The notes: generated from the sequence alone by a model not told the origin. A DNA stretch of 64,000 nucleotides from Piezodorus guildinii (GCA_023052935.1 CM041298.1:24781692-24845691); one strand, 5' to 3'. Positions 10,291-21,840 are shown, counted from the stretch's first letter. Numbers and translations are program-made.

Positions 10291-10524
10291 ATGCTGGCAT
10301 CTGATTGGCTCCTCAAAAAAGTGCGCCAGCTCGCCCAATTCTTATCTACTAATATTTAAAATTAATACAATTTACATATAAATATTTATAAAGGCATCGA
10401 AAATATTAATAGGGTTGAAATTGAAACATCAGATTTGTGGATCCTGAAGAAATGAAAAAAATGTTTTTTTTAAATGGGGTGGCAAATTATAGCGTGTTGT
10501 TTGGTTCGGGTTAATGATTAATTA

Positions 10525-10745
10525 GGACCGGTGTGGTCTAATGGAAATTACACTAGTCAATTGTTCTCCGGTTCCTGGGTTCGAATCCCGGCTGTGGAGG
10601 AATATTCTCTGTTCTATTATTTATTATTATAAGGGAAGGCCTTAACGTATGGAGACCCTCCTGGGGCTTCTCCAGATTCTATTAAGTGGGTACCCAACTA
10701 TAGAGAAAAAGCTTGGCGGCTGACCGTGATCTCAGTCTATAGGTC
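10525..10745 (+). mobile_element. tRNA-derived SINE, family 1
   Basis: tRNA-like head with an A box (TGGTCTAATGG, 10534-10544) and a B box (GGTTCGAATCC, 10578-10588), followed by a body containing GGAGACCCTCCTGGGGC and GGGTACCCA. The same head and body recur reversed at 33305-33555, and part of the body at 51815-51905, so this is a dispersed family and not a tRNA gene. Confidence 0.82.
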
Positions 10746-10749
10746 CAAG

Positions 10750-11590
10750 AGCTAGGACCGAAAAATGCGTATGATAAGAAGACAATTTTCAATGTGATTT
10801 TGACATTTTAGCAAACTTGTGCAACAATATTTTTTTTTGCCTGCCACCTCACATTGGTCGGAATCAAAAATGGCGGCCATGCAAAACTGTACAAATCTAG
10901 GATTGACCTCATAAAAGGTAAATATTTTAGAAACCAATCATTATACGAAAATACTCATTATAAAATAAATGAATGGACATTAAATAATCTTCGATTCTAG
11001 AGCTGATAGAGGTCTGCAGGTCTTATAGGTATCCAGGTATCTTTTTCCATACAATACATTGTGTTCTAAACACGAAAATTAATATAATTTTAACGTTATA
11101 AAGGTAAATATTACAAAAGCCAAGTATTATACAAATATACTCATTAAAATATAAATTATTGGTCATTGAATAAGCTTTAATTTCATACCTGATAGACGTC
11201 TGTAGGACTTATAGGTACTAAGAAGGCTTTGTCCATAGAATTAGGTCAATTCTCATATTAAGGACACAATGTATTATAAGGACAAATATATCTCGACTCC
11301 GATAACACCTACAGACCTTTATAAGCTCTCGAATCGAAGCATATTTAATGTCCATTTTATTTTATAATGAGTATTTTCGTACAATGTTTGGTCTCTGTAA
11401 TATTTACCTTTATAATGTTAAAATGAGGTCAATTCTTGGATTTGGACCGTTTCTTATGGACGCCATTTTGGATTCCGACTAGTTTGAGGTGGCAGAAAAG
11501 ACAAAATTTTGTTGTACAAGTTGACTAAAACGTGAAAATCACATTGAAAATTTTCTTGTTATAATACGCATTTTTCAGCCCCAAATATGG
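10750..11590. mobile_element. Foldback-type MITE with about 300-bp inverted arms
   Basis: The left arm from 10760 (GAAAAATGCGTATGATAAGA) is mirrored by the right arm ending at 11576 (ATACGCATTTTTC). The arms share GGAATCAAAAATGGCGGCC / GACGCCATTTTGGATTCC and AATACTCATTATAAAATAAATG / its complement, with about 15-20% divergence. Inside the left part a second, directly repeated segment (about 11085-11225 against 10905-11045) is present. It encodes nothing and is a non-autonomous foldback element. Confidence 0.8.
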
Positions 11591-11839
11591 TTCTGGATTA
11601 ACCTGTAGTGTAGTGGCTGGTATAACGTAGGTCGCGCAAACTCTTATCAAGAAGCTTATCAAATTTGAACTTTTCTTTAAGATAACGTAATACTCTAAAT
11701 TTTACAGATGTGAGGCTAAACCCGCGAATCCTCGTTGTATAACCTATTAAATTTCCAGTGGCTTTTCGGCCTTCTTTAGTGAATAAAAGAGGAACGAGGT
11801 TAAGTTAGTTTCACAACCCTACATTCTGCTGTTCGTTTA

Positions 11840-12045
11840 TTCATTTTACTTCACTTTGTGCTACTGTGAAAAATCGAACAATGCTACAATGGGAGTTTTA
11901 AATTTTGTCTGTCCAAGTTTAATTAGGACAGGAATCTTTAAAGAGTACCTGACATCACTGAGGCTTTGAACCACCATTATCGATCATCCGGAGGAAGGCA
12001 CAATCAATTATTTTTTACTCTCTTTAATAAATTCTTTGGCCATCG
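11840..12045 (-). mobile_element. SINE family 2, partial
   Basis: Shares CTTTGTGCTACTGTG, CTACAATGGGAGT, TTAATTAGGACAGGAATCTTTAA and the GTACCTGACATC segment with 28133-28402 and 45085-45315. The tRNA-like head is missing here. Confidence 0.7.
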
Positions 12046-12229
12046 ACCGATATTGGCAAAAATAGCAGAAAAATGCATCGAATTTTCGGGTTGTAGTCGA
12101 ATATAGTGATGAAGTAATAGTCAAAACCTCATTATCAACTCTGTCAAAGTGTTTCATTTACTTTTATTGAAAATGTTACCAATATGACACCAACAAATAA
12201 AACTATACGATTTAAACCTTTTTTTTAGT

Positions 12230-12475
12230 TTCGCTTACCTGTAAATAAAAAATATAGTAAGGGGAAGTATTGCGATCGTGTCCGTGTGTGTGCTGTAAGT
12301 CCAGCACGAAAGCGAAAAGCCCTATGAAACTGAAATTTCACATATACTCCCAAGATGTTACAGCAAATTTTTCATCAAAATCAGCAAACAAGAAGAGCCA
12401 CTTTATACCTTGCATTTTTCACCAATTTTTCGTAGACATTTTAGTAGAAAATATCGGTTTTCAAGGTATGAATGA
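12230..12475 (+). mobile_element. MITE-A fragment (5' part)
   Basis: Contains the MITE-A landmarks TATAGTAAGGGGAAGTATTG, CCTATGAAACTGAAATTTCA and GCCACTTTATACC in order. The GT-rich middle is shortened. It ends in (GAAT)n just before the duplicated mariner segment. Confidence 0.75.
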
Positions 12476-12514
12476 ATGAATGAATCAATCAATGAAGCCT
12501 TAATTGCAAGGATA

Positions 12515-12869
12515 ACATTGAAAATTCATTGAGTCCAGGGATTCGGATTTTTTTTCTGGTGGAATAAGAAAGCTTGTTGAACGTTGGCAAAAGTGCATTG
12601 ATTCAGATGGAAATTATTTTGATTAAATATATATGGTTAAAGTAAAGATATGGCGTATTTACAATACCTACTAAAAACCTGCATTAATTTTGCATCAACC
12701 CAATATTATCTAGGGGTGTCTCGTGTATGAGACTATACCCCCATTTTCCCCAAGTTTTAATAATTATTCTTTTTATATTAAAAAAAACCATCTATGGCTC
12801 ACGCAGCCGATCTGGAAATAAAGAAATTAAAAAATATTGTAATTTACAACTGTATAATGGAATACAATA
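12515..12869 (+). repeat. 355-bp direct duplication of mariner 3' end plus flank
   Basis: Matches 14759-15113 base for base at a constant offset of 2244, with one mismatch noticed (12851 t, 15095 g). It carries the last ~190 bp of the mariner element, its terminal repeat, the TA target site and 166 bp of unrelated flank. It is followed directly by a Jockey-like LINE, so it is a copied segment and not a second transposition. Confidence 0.93.
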
Positions 12870-12875
12870 CCCACT

Positions 12876-13475
12876 TTATCCTTTAATAATGCGCCACTCA
12901 CACCTGTTGAACAAATCCGATACCTAGGACTCCATCTTGACAAACGTCTTACATGGAATCCTCACACGAGACTAAAACGACAAGAAACTGCCCGTAAATA
13001 CCGATCTCTACATCACTTACTAGACAAACGTTCATAATTTCCAATTCGGTACAAAAAGCTTTTTTATATTACTGTCATCAGACCCGTCTGGACATATGGA
13101 ATCGATCTTTGGGTCTCTACTAAGCCATCTAATTCCTCCCGCATGCAATTCTTACAATCCAAAATCCTAAATGCTCCTTATTTCGTCACAAATAAAATCA
13201 TCCATAACGACCTTAATATCCCAATTGAATTTCAATTCCAAACTCCCAATGCATATAAACCCTCTTGTCCGCAACCTATCAACCTCACCTATTCTTGACA
13301 ACCCTTCGAGCCGATTGAAAAGAAGATGGCCTTGGGATCTACATACTTAAATCAACATCGAAGTACTACCGCTGGGTAGTTTCTTCACAAGCCTTTAACG
13401 CCTTTTATGATTATTCAACACTTTTACTTTTTGTATTTATGTAAATATACAGTTGTAAAATATAAATAAAAAAAA
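12876..13475 (+). pseudogene. Jockey-like LINE (LINE-A), 3' fragment of reverse transcriptase
   Basis: Translated pieces in shifting frames: QIRYLGLHLDKRLTWN, RLKRQETARKYR, RPVWTYGIDLWVSTKPSN and ILNAPYFVTNKIIHNDLN. This is the typical post-YADD end of a Jockey-clade reverse transcriptase. It ends with the shared 3' UTR (CGAAGTACTACCGCTGGGTAG) and an A-rich tail near 13475. Its 5' end abuts the 355-bp duplication. Broken by stops and frameshifts. Confidence 0.85.
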
Positions 13476-13479
13476 TAAG

Positions 13480-14059
13480 CGCTTATTAACTCCCTTTTTA
13501 CAAAAATATAAAATCAGATCTGTTCATTCACATTTGTCATACGATAGGGTAGAAAACAAAATGAGTGAAAGTGAACATACTAAATTTGTCATATTCACCT
13601 CTTCCTGAAACACTATTTTGAAAGGTGCACTATGTATGAGCTGAAGTCCCCCCGTTTCGCTAACAGCTTTCCCCCCACTTCCTCCTACCTTTCCACTTCC
13701 CTCAGGGCTAACCTCATTACACCTGATATTACATTGCCTCAGGGGTGACGTCGGGCGGAAATGTGTGAAAAAATACCTCTTCGCAGAAATAATTCAATAA
13801 TTGCTCAAGTTATGATATGATTTTTTTTTAAATATTTATTTATTTATTTTTTTTTTTTAAGACTTAGTTGATTTTACTTTTATAGCTTATGTCTTGCAGC
13901 AAACATCTTATTATTTTGTATATTCATTACTTTTGATTTATATCTTATTATTTTATTTATTTATTTTTTCTTTAATTTGTATTTTATTCATTCGTTCTGT
14001 TATCAATTTAATTCATTATTCAATTCTTAGGAATAATTATAAATCTATTATCTCTTATC
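13480..14059. other. No gene recognised
   Basis: AT-rich sequence with a C/T-rich patch (about 13640-13745) and long T/TTTA runs (13825-14000). Confidence 0.5.
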
Positions 14060-14061
14060 TA

Positions 14062-14947
14062 TTGGGTTGATGCAAAATTAATGCAGGTTTCCTCTATTGC
14101 AATATCTTAATTCCAATTGTGTAAACAAAGCTAATCCTAACATTGTTCATTATTATACGAAAACAAACCTTATCTAATACCCTCTCTTTCACCATGAATT
14201 TGTTTAGTAAAATTGTTTTGTTCAGTGTGTTCAAAGGTCTTGAATCGAAAATGTCAAAGTGCGATTTTCGTCAAATTTATTTTTACGAATTTAAATTAGG
14301 GCGCAGCGCTGCGCAAACGGCTCGTAATATTAATGAAGTGTGGGGTCAGGGGGCTATTAATGAGTGCACGGTGCAGCGTTGGTTCCAGAAGTTTCGCAGA
14401 GGAGATTTCGACCTCGAAGACAAGGAAGGTCGGGGCCGTCATCTTGCTCTGGACAACGACCAGCTGAGGTCAAAAGTGGAAGAAGACCCAACCAAAACCA
14501 CACGAGAAATGGCGGCGGAACTCGGAACTCAAAAATTGCAACGTCTTTGCCCAGCATTGATGAATCGGAAGGGGCCGATCCTGCTCCACCATAACGCCAG
14601 ACCACACGTTGCACAACCAACGCTTCGACGACTGCATGAGTTGGGCTACGAAGTTCTCCAACATCCGCCTTATTCACCTGACCTCTCTCCTACAGACTTC
14701 CACTTTTTCAGGCATCTGGACAACTTTTTGATAGAGAAAAATTTTCAAAACCAGGACGACATTGAAAATTCATTGAGTCCAGGGATTCGGATTTTTTTTC
14801 TGGTGGAATAAGAAAGCTTGTTGAACGTTGGCAAAAGTGCATTGATTCAGATGGAAATTATTTTGATTAAATATATATGGTTAAAGTAAAGATATGGCGT
14901 ATTTACAATACCTACTAAAAACCTGCATTAATTTTGCATCAACCCAA
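14062..14947 (+). mobile_element. mariner element, internally deleted, with intact ends
   Basis: The ends are perfect inverted repeats of about 29-30 bp (5' TTGGGTTGATGCAAAATTAA..., mirrored at 14918-14947). They are flanked by TA at 14060-14061 and 14948-14949, the mariner target duplication. Total length is 886 bp against about 1.3 kb for a full element; the loss is inside the transposase. With both ends intact it could be mobilised by an active relative elsewhere (inference). Confidence 0.95.
14251..14811 (+). pseudogene. mariner transposase, internally deleted
   Basis: The best start is ATG 14251 (MSKCDFRQIYFYEFKLG). The open frame extends upstream to 14143, but the family begins here. 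The N-terminal helix-turn-helix pair is present (SAAQTARNINEVWG; VQRWFQKFRRGDFDLED; GRGRHLALD). After REMAAELG the frame jumps to KLQRLCPALMNRKGPILLH, so roughly 110-120 residues with the first catalytic Asp are missing. The second catalytic Asp reads His (LLHHNARPHVA instead of the family's LLHDNARPH). The PYSPDLSPTDFHFF motif with the third acidic residue remains. From about 14765 the true C-terminus (ending in a DSDGNYFD-like tail near 14870) is in another frame. The product cannot be catalytic. Confidence 0.93.
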
Positions 14948-15113
14948 TATTATCTAGGGGTGTCTCGTGTATGAGACTATACCCCCATTTTCCCCAAGTT
15001 TTAATAATTATTCTTTTTATATTAAAAAAAACCATCTATGGCTCACGCAGCCGATCTGGAAATAAAGAAATTAAAAAATATTGTAATTTACAACGGTATA
15101 ATGGAATACAATA
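14759..15113 (+). repeat. Source copy of the 355-bp duplication
   Basis: Continuous with the mariner body on its left, so this is the original and 12515-12869 the derived copy. Confidence 0.9.
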
Positions 15114-15179
15114 AGTAAATTTAAGTGAAATATTAAAAGGCATGAAACACATGTAGAGAAGCTTCCCAATGTAAGCACT

Positions 15180-15630
15180 CTAAAAAATATTCTAAACTAG
15201 AAGGTCTCGGAGCCATATTCTTTTCAGGCAGAGTATCGCCAGGAATTGAAGAGGAAGAAAGGATGGAAACTTGAGGTTAAGGTAGGAATGGATATTGTCA
15301 TGAAAGGAATGGTATCTAGATCGGACCAAGTCAGCAACATACGGAACATTTAAGGTCTTTATGGATGAGTTTATTCGTGACAAAGTAAGGAGCATTAAGA
15401 ATTTTACGAAGGATTTTGGATTGTAGGGATTAGATACGGGAAGAATTCGATGGTTTAGTAGAGCCCCAAAGCTCTACTCCGTAAGACCATATCGGCCTTA
15501 TGATAGTCATGTAGATGATTCTTTTGTTGTTCAGTGGAAGATTAAAACGTCTGTTGAGTATTTGTTGAAGTAGTCGAAAACGTCGTGCAGTTTCTTGTCG
15601 TTTCAGTCTTGTATGAGGGTTCCAAGTTGT
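15180..15630 (-). pseudogene. Jockey-like LINE (LINE-A) 3' fragment
   Basis: Minus-strand translation gives pieces such as VLTLSRINSSIKTLNVPYVADLVRSRYHSF and, upstream, RLKRQETARRF. The order matches the copies at 12876 and 53285. The 3' UTR is missing or diverged. Confidence 0.75.
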
Positions 15631-15774
15631 GTTGTAACTAATTTTCTTTTTACGATACTATTAATTATTATTATTTCAAAGTTGATTTGTAAAAACTAAC
15701 AGTAATTAAGGTTCCAATTTAGAATGCAATAGCTTATAGTTGTAATATACAATACTAATGGTAATACTAGGGTT

Positions 15775-16140
15775 AGCGAACTTAAACGTTCAATGCTAAT
15801 ACCATCAATATTAACTTACACAGTTCAATCAAATGATCACCGTCCATGCTTAAGCCCCCGAGTCCGATTTAACACTATCCTCCCACTAACGCCTCGGACC
15901 TTATTACCTCTCGGACGTTATTCACTAAGATCAACTACTTTACACACTCATGCTATGCTATCAACTCAATTATACTTACAGGGCACAAGCTATTTAATTC
16001 CGCGTTGTGTAACCTTCTGAATTCCTCGACTGTCTCATCTCTCTTTGGACCAAATAGAACCTGATCCTCAAAAAACTTAAAGGCGTTGTTCATTCTTCAA
16101 AGTAAGTGACCACGTTTCACATCCCTATAAAACCGTTGGA
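15775..16140 (-). pseudogene. LINE-C 3' fragment, old copy
   Basis: Diverged match (about 75-80% by eye) to the minus-strand reading at 35186-35600: TTCAAAGTAAG(T/C)G(A/G)CCACGTTTCACATCC, CTCTTTGGACCAAAT, AATTCCGCGTTGTGTAACC and CACCGTCCATGCTTAAGCCC. Confidence 0.75.
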
Positions 16141-16299
16141 AATCCTAGGAATAAATTTCAACTTTCCATGATTTATCGTTTACATGCACGTGTTTTCTCT
16201 CGAATGCTGGAATTCGAAATTTAGTGTTGTAAAAAAATGTTGGAAAATTAAAAGCTCAGGGGCTCGAGCTTTGAAGGCTTAGCTCGATCCCTCAGTTCA

Positions 16300-16510
16300 A
16301 AAGTCTCGGGTCTTATAAACTATCTAGGACGTATTGTTGTTTTTAATGTGAAATTTTAATTTCGTACAACTTTTCGTTTTCGTGCTGGACTTATTACACA
16401 TGGAAACACAGACCTTTCTGCGGGAATTGTTCATTTGCAATAAGGGAATCCTAGAACGTGTATTTCCGTTGAAAACTGAAATTTAAATTCTTTTCTTTTA
16501 TATATATATT
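16300..16510 (-). mobile_element. MITE-A fragment
   Basis: Reverse-oriented MITE-A landmarks: ATGTGAAATTTTAATTTCGT, GACCTTTCTGCGGGA and AGAACGTGTATTTCCGTTGAAAAC (in pieces). Confidence 0.7.
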
Positions 16511-16619
16511 TTTTTAGGAAGATTCAATTTTCAAAATTCAATATTTCGTATTTAAATAAGCACTCAATATTCTAGAAAAACTATTTTTAAAGCGTCTTCA
16601 CCCGATCCTACAAATGAAT

Positions 16620-17820
16620 CACGTAATTCCTGACCACTAGTTTGGATTTCGGGCATCCCACTCTACAAGTCTACAATGTCACCGTGTGGTGGATGTTATA
16701 TCCTCCACATTGGAGCGCGGAATGTTTTGCACGAGTACTTTTCTCGACGTGGAACAAAGAATAACCTTATAATATAAAGTCGAACAAGCGTTCGACCGAG
16801 TCTGGCACCCAGGGGGCTCCTTTATAAACTCCGTCAATTCCTTCCCGCAACATAATCCATTCCTACCTCACTAATAGAACCTTTCAAGTAAATCATAACC
16901 TTTCTTACTCTTTCATATTTTCTCAGTCCGCAGGTGTACCTCAGGGTAGTATCTTAGGTCCCATCCTTTATACGGTATACGAGATACAGCTGATATCCCA
17001 CTCCATCCTAGCACTGTCCTCACAACTTACGCAGATGACATTTGTATGTTATCCGTCCATGATGATCCAACCACTGCATCCCAAATCCTTCAGTCCCACA
17101 TCACTGCCATTGAGGAATGGTGTCAGAACTGGAGGATTAAAATATATCCTAAAAAATCCCACCAGATTACCTTTAACCTTCGTCACTAACCGATGACCTC
17201 CTGCCCATTGTATCCTTTAATAATACGCCACTCATACCTGTTGAACAAATCCGATACCTAGGACTCCATCTTGACAAACGTCTTACATGGAATCCTCTCA
17301 CGAGACTAAAACGACAAGAAACTGCCCGTAAATACCGATCTCTACATCACTTACTAGACAAACGTTCAAATCTTCCAATTCTTTACAAAAAGCTCATTTA
17401 TGTTACTGTCATCAGACCCATCTGGACATATGGAATCGAGATTTGGGGCTCTACTAAGCAATCTAATTCCTTCCGCATCCAGTCCTTACAATCCAAAATC
17501 ATTCGCAAAATCCTAAATGCTCCTTATTTTGTCACAAATAAAATCATCCATAACGACCTTAATATCCCAATTCAATTTCAATTCCAAACTCCCAATACAT
17601 ATAAACCCTCTTGTCCGCAACCTATCAACCTCACATATTCCTGACAAACCTTCGAGGCGATTGAAAAGAAGATGGCCTCGGGATCTACTTACTTAAATAA
17701 ACATCGAAGCACTACCGCTGGGTAGTTCCTTCACAAGCCTTTTATTATTATTTAACACTTTTACTTTTTGTATTTATGTTAATATACAGTTGTAAAATTC
17801 AATAAAATATAAGTAAAAAA
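16620..17820 (+). pseudogene. Jockey-like LINE (LINE-A), degraded copy with most of the RT domain
   Basis: Successive pieces in different frames: GFRASHSTSLQCHRVVDV, FLDVEQ (motif A, near 16740-16755), AGVPQGSILGPI? region at 16933-16970 (motif B; CAGGTGTACCTCAGGG), TYADDICM (motif C, near 17027-17050), then LQSHITAIEEW, RYLGLHLDKRLTWN, VIRPIWTYGIEIWGSTK and ILNAPYFVTNKIIHNDL. The 3' UTR and A-rich tail end at about 17820. Many stops; inactive. Confidence 0.88.
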
Positions 17821-17879
17821 AAATAAGCACTTATTAATTACCTTTTCATAAAAATTATTAATTAATTTTTAATTAAAAA

Positions 17880-18740
17880 ATTATATAAACAGTGGGTCAA
17901 TAGACAACAATTAGGACGATTAGCAGTAAGTCAGCTATGTGATAGAATGTATGTGTGTGTTGAAAAGGAAAATAAAAGTCTTGATCATGGGGACAGAACC
18001 CCGAAACGTAGTAAAACTATGTGATAGATATTGATGAAAAATATTTTTAAGAAAAAAAAGTTAATGAGTGCTTATTTAAATTTAAAATTTTCGAGATCGC
18101 AATATGTTTCCCTTGCTATATATTTCATATAAATGCTATTTGAAAGTAAAATTAGTTATACGATAAATTAAAAGAAGAAGGAGTTAATTGAAGATCTCAC
18201 ACATTCCGGAAATCGATGATAACGTGACGGGAAAAAAATTTAATATAAAAATCGTTCAACCGTTCGTGATTGCTATCTAATTCTCGTTAAATTCTCTTAA
18301 GAGACAGACCCTTCAGAATAGACCGAACGATGGGCTTAAAGAGTCAGGAGCAAAAAATAAAAAAAATATTAACCATAAGGAAAGGGAAAAGAAAAAAGTA
18401 AAAAGAATCAGAGACCTGAAAAAGAAGAGAAAAAAAATATAAAGAAGCTCTATTCATGAGGAGAATCTGATTAGGGCAGGATCGGTCCCTGTTGGCTAAT
18501 TTTAATTAAGGTCGGAACAGAACTGAGAGTTGAGTCACTGCTTCTTCAGGGCCCTTTAATTCCGTCCGGTTAATATAACGTTAATTAGCTAACAGAAACT
18601 GTAAATTGTCTTTAATCTAGTTTAAATTTATGTAGTTTTCTTATAATAATCATCAACTTTACCTATTTTGGATCTATTATTCAATAAAGTTGGAGTGGGT
18701 AATTATAAAAGATGTTTTTGGTTAGTAGCGGTCATTGAAA
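17880..18740. other. No gene recognised; one MITE-A end
   Basis: A hairpin GGGG-ACAGAA-CCCC followed by GAAACGTAG lies at about 17989-18012. A reversed MITE-A 5' end (TTTCGAGATCGCAATATG..., about 18085-18155) follows. 18180-18560 is less AT-rich, with GA-rich stretches, but has no recognisable frame. Confidence 0.5.
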
Positions 18741-18759
18741 CACTTAAATACTTTATTTT

Positions 18760-19760
18760 TATTTAAAAAAATATTTTATTGATATTTACAACTGTACACA
18801 GTACAGCAAGTAAATGAGCTATTTACAAAACATTGGCTTGAAAAAGTATTGAGAATAATCTACTCAGTGGTAGCACTTCAGAGTTTATTTGGTAAGCAGG
18901 TCTCGAGGCCACCGTCTTTTCAGACGCCTCGGATGATTATCGGGAATATATGCCGATGAGAGGATACGGACAAGCGGGTTTGTATGGGCGGGTAATTTGG
19001 AATGAAAGGAGGAGTATCTTTTTTGAGCAATTTCTGCAACGAGTGGGATATTCAGGTCTCTATGGATGAGTTTGTTGGTAACAAAGTAAGGAGCGTCTAG
19101 GATTTGTCGAAGGATTTTTGATTGTAAAGATTGGATACGGGAGGAATCCGATGGTTTTGTGGAGCCCCATAGCTCTATGCCATAAGTCCAGATAGGTCTA
19201 ATAATGGTTGTGTAAATGAGTTTTTTGAATTATAGAGGGAGTTTTGATCGTTTGTCAAGTAAGTGTTTTAATAGTCGATATCTACGAGCAGTTTCTTGTC
19301 TTTTAAGTCTTGGTATGAGGATTCCATGTAAGACGTTTGTCAAAATGAAGTCCAAGATATCATATTTGTTCTACAGTGATGAGTGGGGTATGATTAAAGG
19401 AAACAACTGGACAGGAAGTCATAGGTTTACGTCGTAGAGTGAAGGTGATTTGGTGGGATTTGTTAGGATTTATTTTGATTCTCCAATTGTGACACCATTC
19501 TGCAATGGCGGATACATGGTTCTGTAGAAATTGGGAAGCAACAATAGGTACTATAATTATTCACGGATAGCACGCAAGTGTCTTCAGCGTAAGTAGAGGA
19601 GAGTGCTTGGATGGGACCTAGGATACTACCTTGAGGTACGCCGGCTGATTGTAGAGATATATCATTTTGAATTATGCAATCGTAATCTGAATATAACTGT
19701 GGACTATATGAGTGGGCGGTACACATAGCACAATTTTTTTTTAATGGACCTGCCAGTCGT
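18760..19760 (-). pseudogene. Jockey-like LINE (LINE-A) fragment
   Basis: The minus strand starts (3' end) with the family UTR (TTTACAACTGTACA..., GGTAGCACTTC, CTCGAGGCCACCGTC) and reads back through IRPIWTYGIELWGSTKPSD-like sequence to motifs B and C (LQSAGVPQGSILGPI, then TYAEDTCVLSVN). Motif C reads YAED instead of YADD. A deletion joins SILGPI to the YAED segment. Confidence 0.85.
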
Positions 19761-19769
19761 ATCACGGTA

Positions 19770-20540
19770 ATTCGGATATTTAGAAATATGCTTTATAACG
19801 GTTTCAAAAGTTTGATCTATCTGTGAAAGAATTAAATTAAACGCAATTTTTTTGTCTTTTTCGTTGACTTTTTAGCCTGTGTTGATATTGACGACTCTTA
19901 ATTTTATCTTCATCTTGAATTTCGGCATTACAATTCGAATCATTCTCAGTTAAAAGATTAATCTATCTATGAACAATTTAAATGAATAATTATTTATTGT
20001 TATATTTATAACGTCGTTTTTTTTTGTCTGATTTTGTTTTCTATATGGCGCTTAATTTTCTCTTCTCTTCAACAGTTATTGTTAATTTGTTTGTCGATGT
20101 AGATTTTTTTTTTCTCCTTTGAATCGAAATTTGCAAATACAAAGGGATTTTTTACTCAAAGTTGGGATCTTCTCCCTTTATTTCTTAAATATAATTTAAT
20201 GAAGAAATTAACATACCTAAAAATACAACTTTTTAAATTAACAAACAAGTGCGCATGCGCCAGTCTAGAGCATGTTGGTAACGCCATCATAGTAACGGAA
20301 TTAAACTTTTTACCCCTGCCGAAAATTGCATGAAGCACCTACAGAAGTTTTCACTTCGATAACAGTTATAAGTCATGCCCAGGCTTTTCAAAATTAAATG
20401 GATAATGGATTTCTTGATAAAATTGTTAAAAGTTGATAAAATAATTTTGAGAACTATGAAATAATGATAGAGTTAAAAAAAACTTTAAAAAATTATATTC
20501 AATTTCCTCTACAGGGTCACAACAGGGGGTACAACAGGGT
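19770..20540. other. AT-rich stretch with an NRF-1-like site
   Basis: No gene recognised. GCGCATGCGC at 20251-20260 sits within CGCCATCATAGTAACGG / GTGCGCATGCGCCAG, the only GC-rich patch. It resembles a TATA-less promoter reading leftward, but no exon follows that I can support. Confidence 0.4.
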
Positions 20541-20549
20541 CAAAAAATC

Positions 20550-21840
20550 CTGGGGTAGTTAAAAGAAGCTGAGGGCACCTAGAAAAGGAAATTTCACCAA
20601 TCAGCCAAGAATTCCACTCTTCTTGAAACATTTTGAAAATCTCCTCAGAGAAAGCCGCACCCAGTTTATGGTATAAGAGAGAGCTATCAGTACGCCGGAA
20701 GCTGGAATACAGGTTACTAAGGAAGAACTGATTCAGGCCCTAAAAAGCTCTAAAACAGAAAGGCTCCTGGGCCAGGCGGGATATCGATGGAATTTCTAAA
20801 ATGTGGGGGTAATAAGATGGTGAGCCTGCTTCTTGACATGATAAATTTGATATTGAGAGGAGATAGGATTCCTGACGACCTCCGGACAGGCTTTATATCA
20901 CCCATATTCAAGAAAGGTGACAGAAAGATATGCCGAAACTACAGGGGCATATGTGTGCAGACCTCGATGAGCAGGGTTATGGGAAGACTACTCCGTGATA
21001 AATTAGAGGATACTTTCTTAATCACAGAGGAACAGGCAGGCTTCACAGCGGGGCGCTCCTGTAATGATAATATCTTCGTCCTCAGACAGCTCATTGAAAA
21101 ATCTCGGGAAATGAACCAGGAGCTGCATTTAGCCTTTGTGGATCTTGAACAGGCATACGACAGCCGAATACATGGCTATAGGCGCTGAAAATGACGGTGA
21201 TCTAAATGTTGACTCGGAGACATGTACAAAGGTGAATGTCTTTAAATATCTAGGATCGTACCTGGACTCCTCTGGGTCATCAGAAACTGATGTTAGGAAA
21301 AAAGCAGAGCAAGCTCGAAAAGCCACACGCATGCTGCATCCGGTTCTGTGGAATAGGACGATTTTAAAGGAAAATAAACGAAGAATCTTCCACAACATCG
21401 TCGAGCCCATCTTAACGTATGCAGCCGAAACATGGACCATGTCATCCATGCTATATTCCAAGCTTCAAGCAGTGGAAATGGACTTTTGGCGAAGATGTAT
21501 ACGTGTTACAAGAAGGGACAGACTTCGGAATGATATTGTTCGGAGGAGAATGGAGGTTTGCCTCTCTGTTAACAGCAGAATTGGACAGCGAAGACTAAGG
21601 TGGTATGGCCATGTAAGGCGAATGCCTACAGAGCGTTGGCCGAATCGAGTTTTGGACTGGCAACCGCCAGGAAGACGGAGACGAGGACGACCCAGAGGTA
21701 GATGGATTGGTGGAGTTGAGGAAGAAATGGCAGGCCGAGGTCTTCAGGATGGAGATTGGCTGGACCGCGACCTCTGGTGCTCTGCCCTGATGTAAAAGGC
21801 AACCCACGTTGGAACGCCTATAAAAGTAAAAGTAAGTAAT
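20550..21840 (+). pseudogene. RTE-type LINE, reverse transcriptase with palm deletion
   Basis: The first part reads MEFLKCGGNKMVSLLLDMIN, TGFISPIFKKGDRKICRNYRGI and EEQAGFTAGRSCNDNIFVLRQ up to motif A, AFVDLEQAYDS (about 21130-21165). The frame then jumps straight into the region after motif C (AEYMAIGAENDGDL, FKYLGSYLDSSGSSETDVRKK, PILTYAAETWTMSS, RLRWYGHVRRMP, GRRRRGRPRGRW). Motif B and the YADD/FADD catalytic pair are therefore deleted. Upstream, the usual 'KAPGPGGIS' block (20755-20785) is out of frame. The stop is near 21793, followed by a short (AAAAGT)n-like tail. Inactive. The C-terminal YGHV..RM..GRRRRGRPR block is typical of RTE/BovB-like arthropod LINEs. Confidence 0.88.

Noticed and set aside
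10525..10600. tRNA gene
   Set aside because: A and B boxes are present, but the head continues into a body shared with other dispersed copies and the acceptor stem does not close; it is a SINE.
17985..18015. Hammerhead ribozyme
   Set aside because: GGGG..CCCC stem followed by GAAAC is suggestive, but the CTGANGA core is not matched (CTTGATCATG) and no proper cleavage triplet pairs; at 43.5 kb the core has an extra base before the stem.
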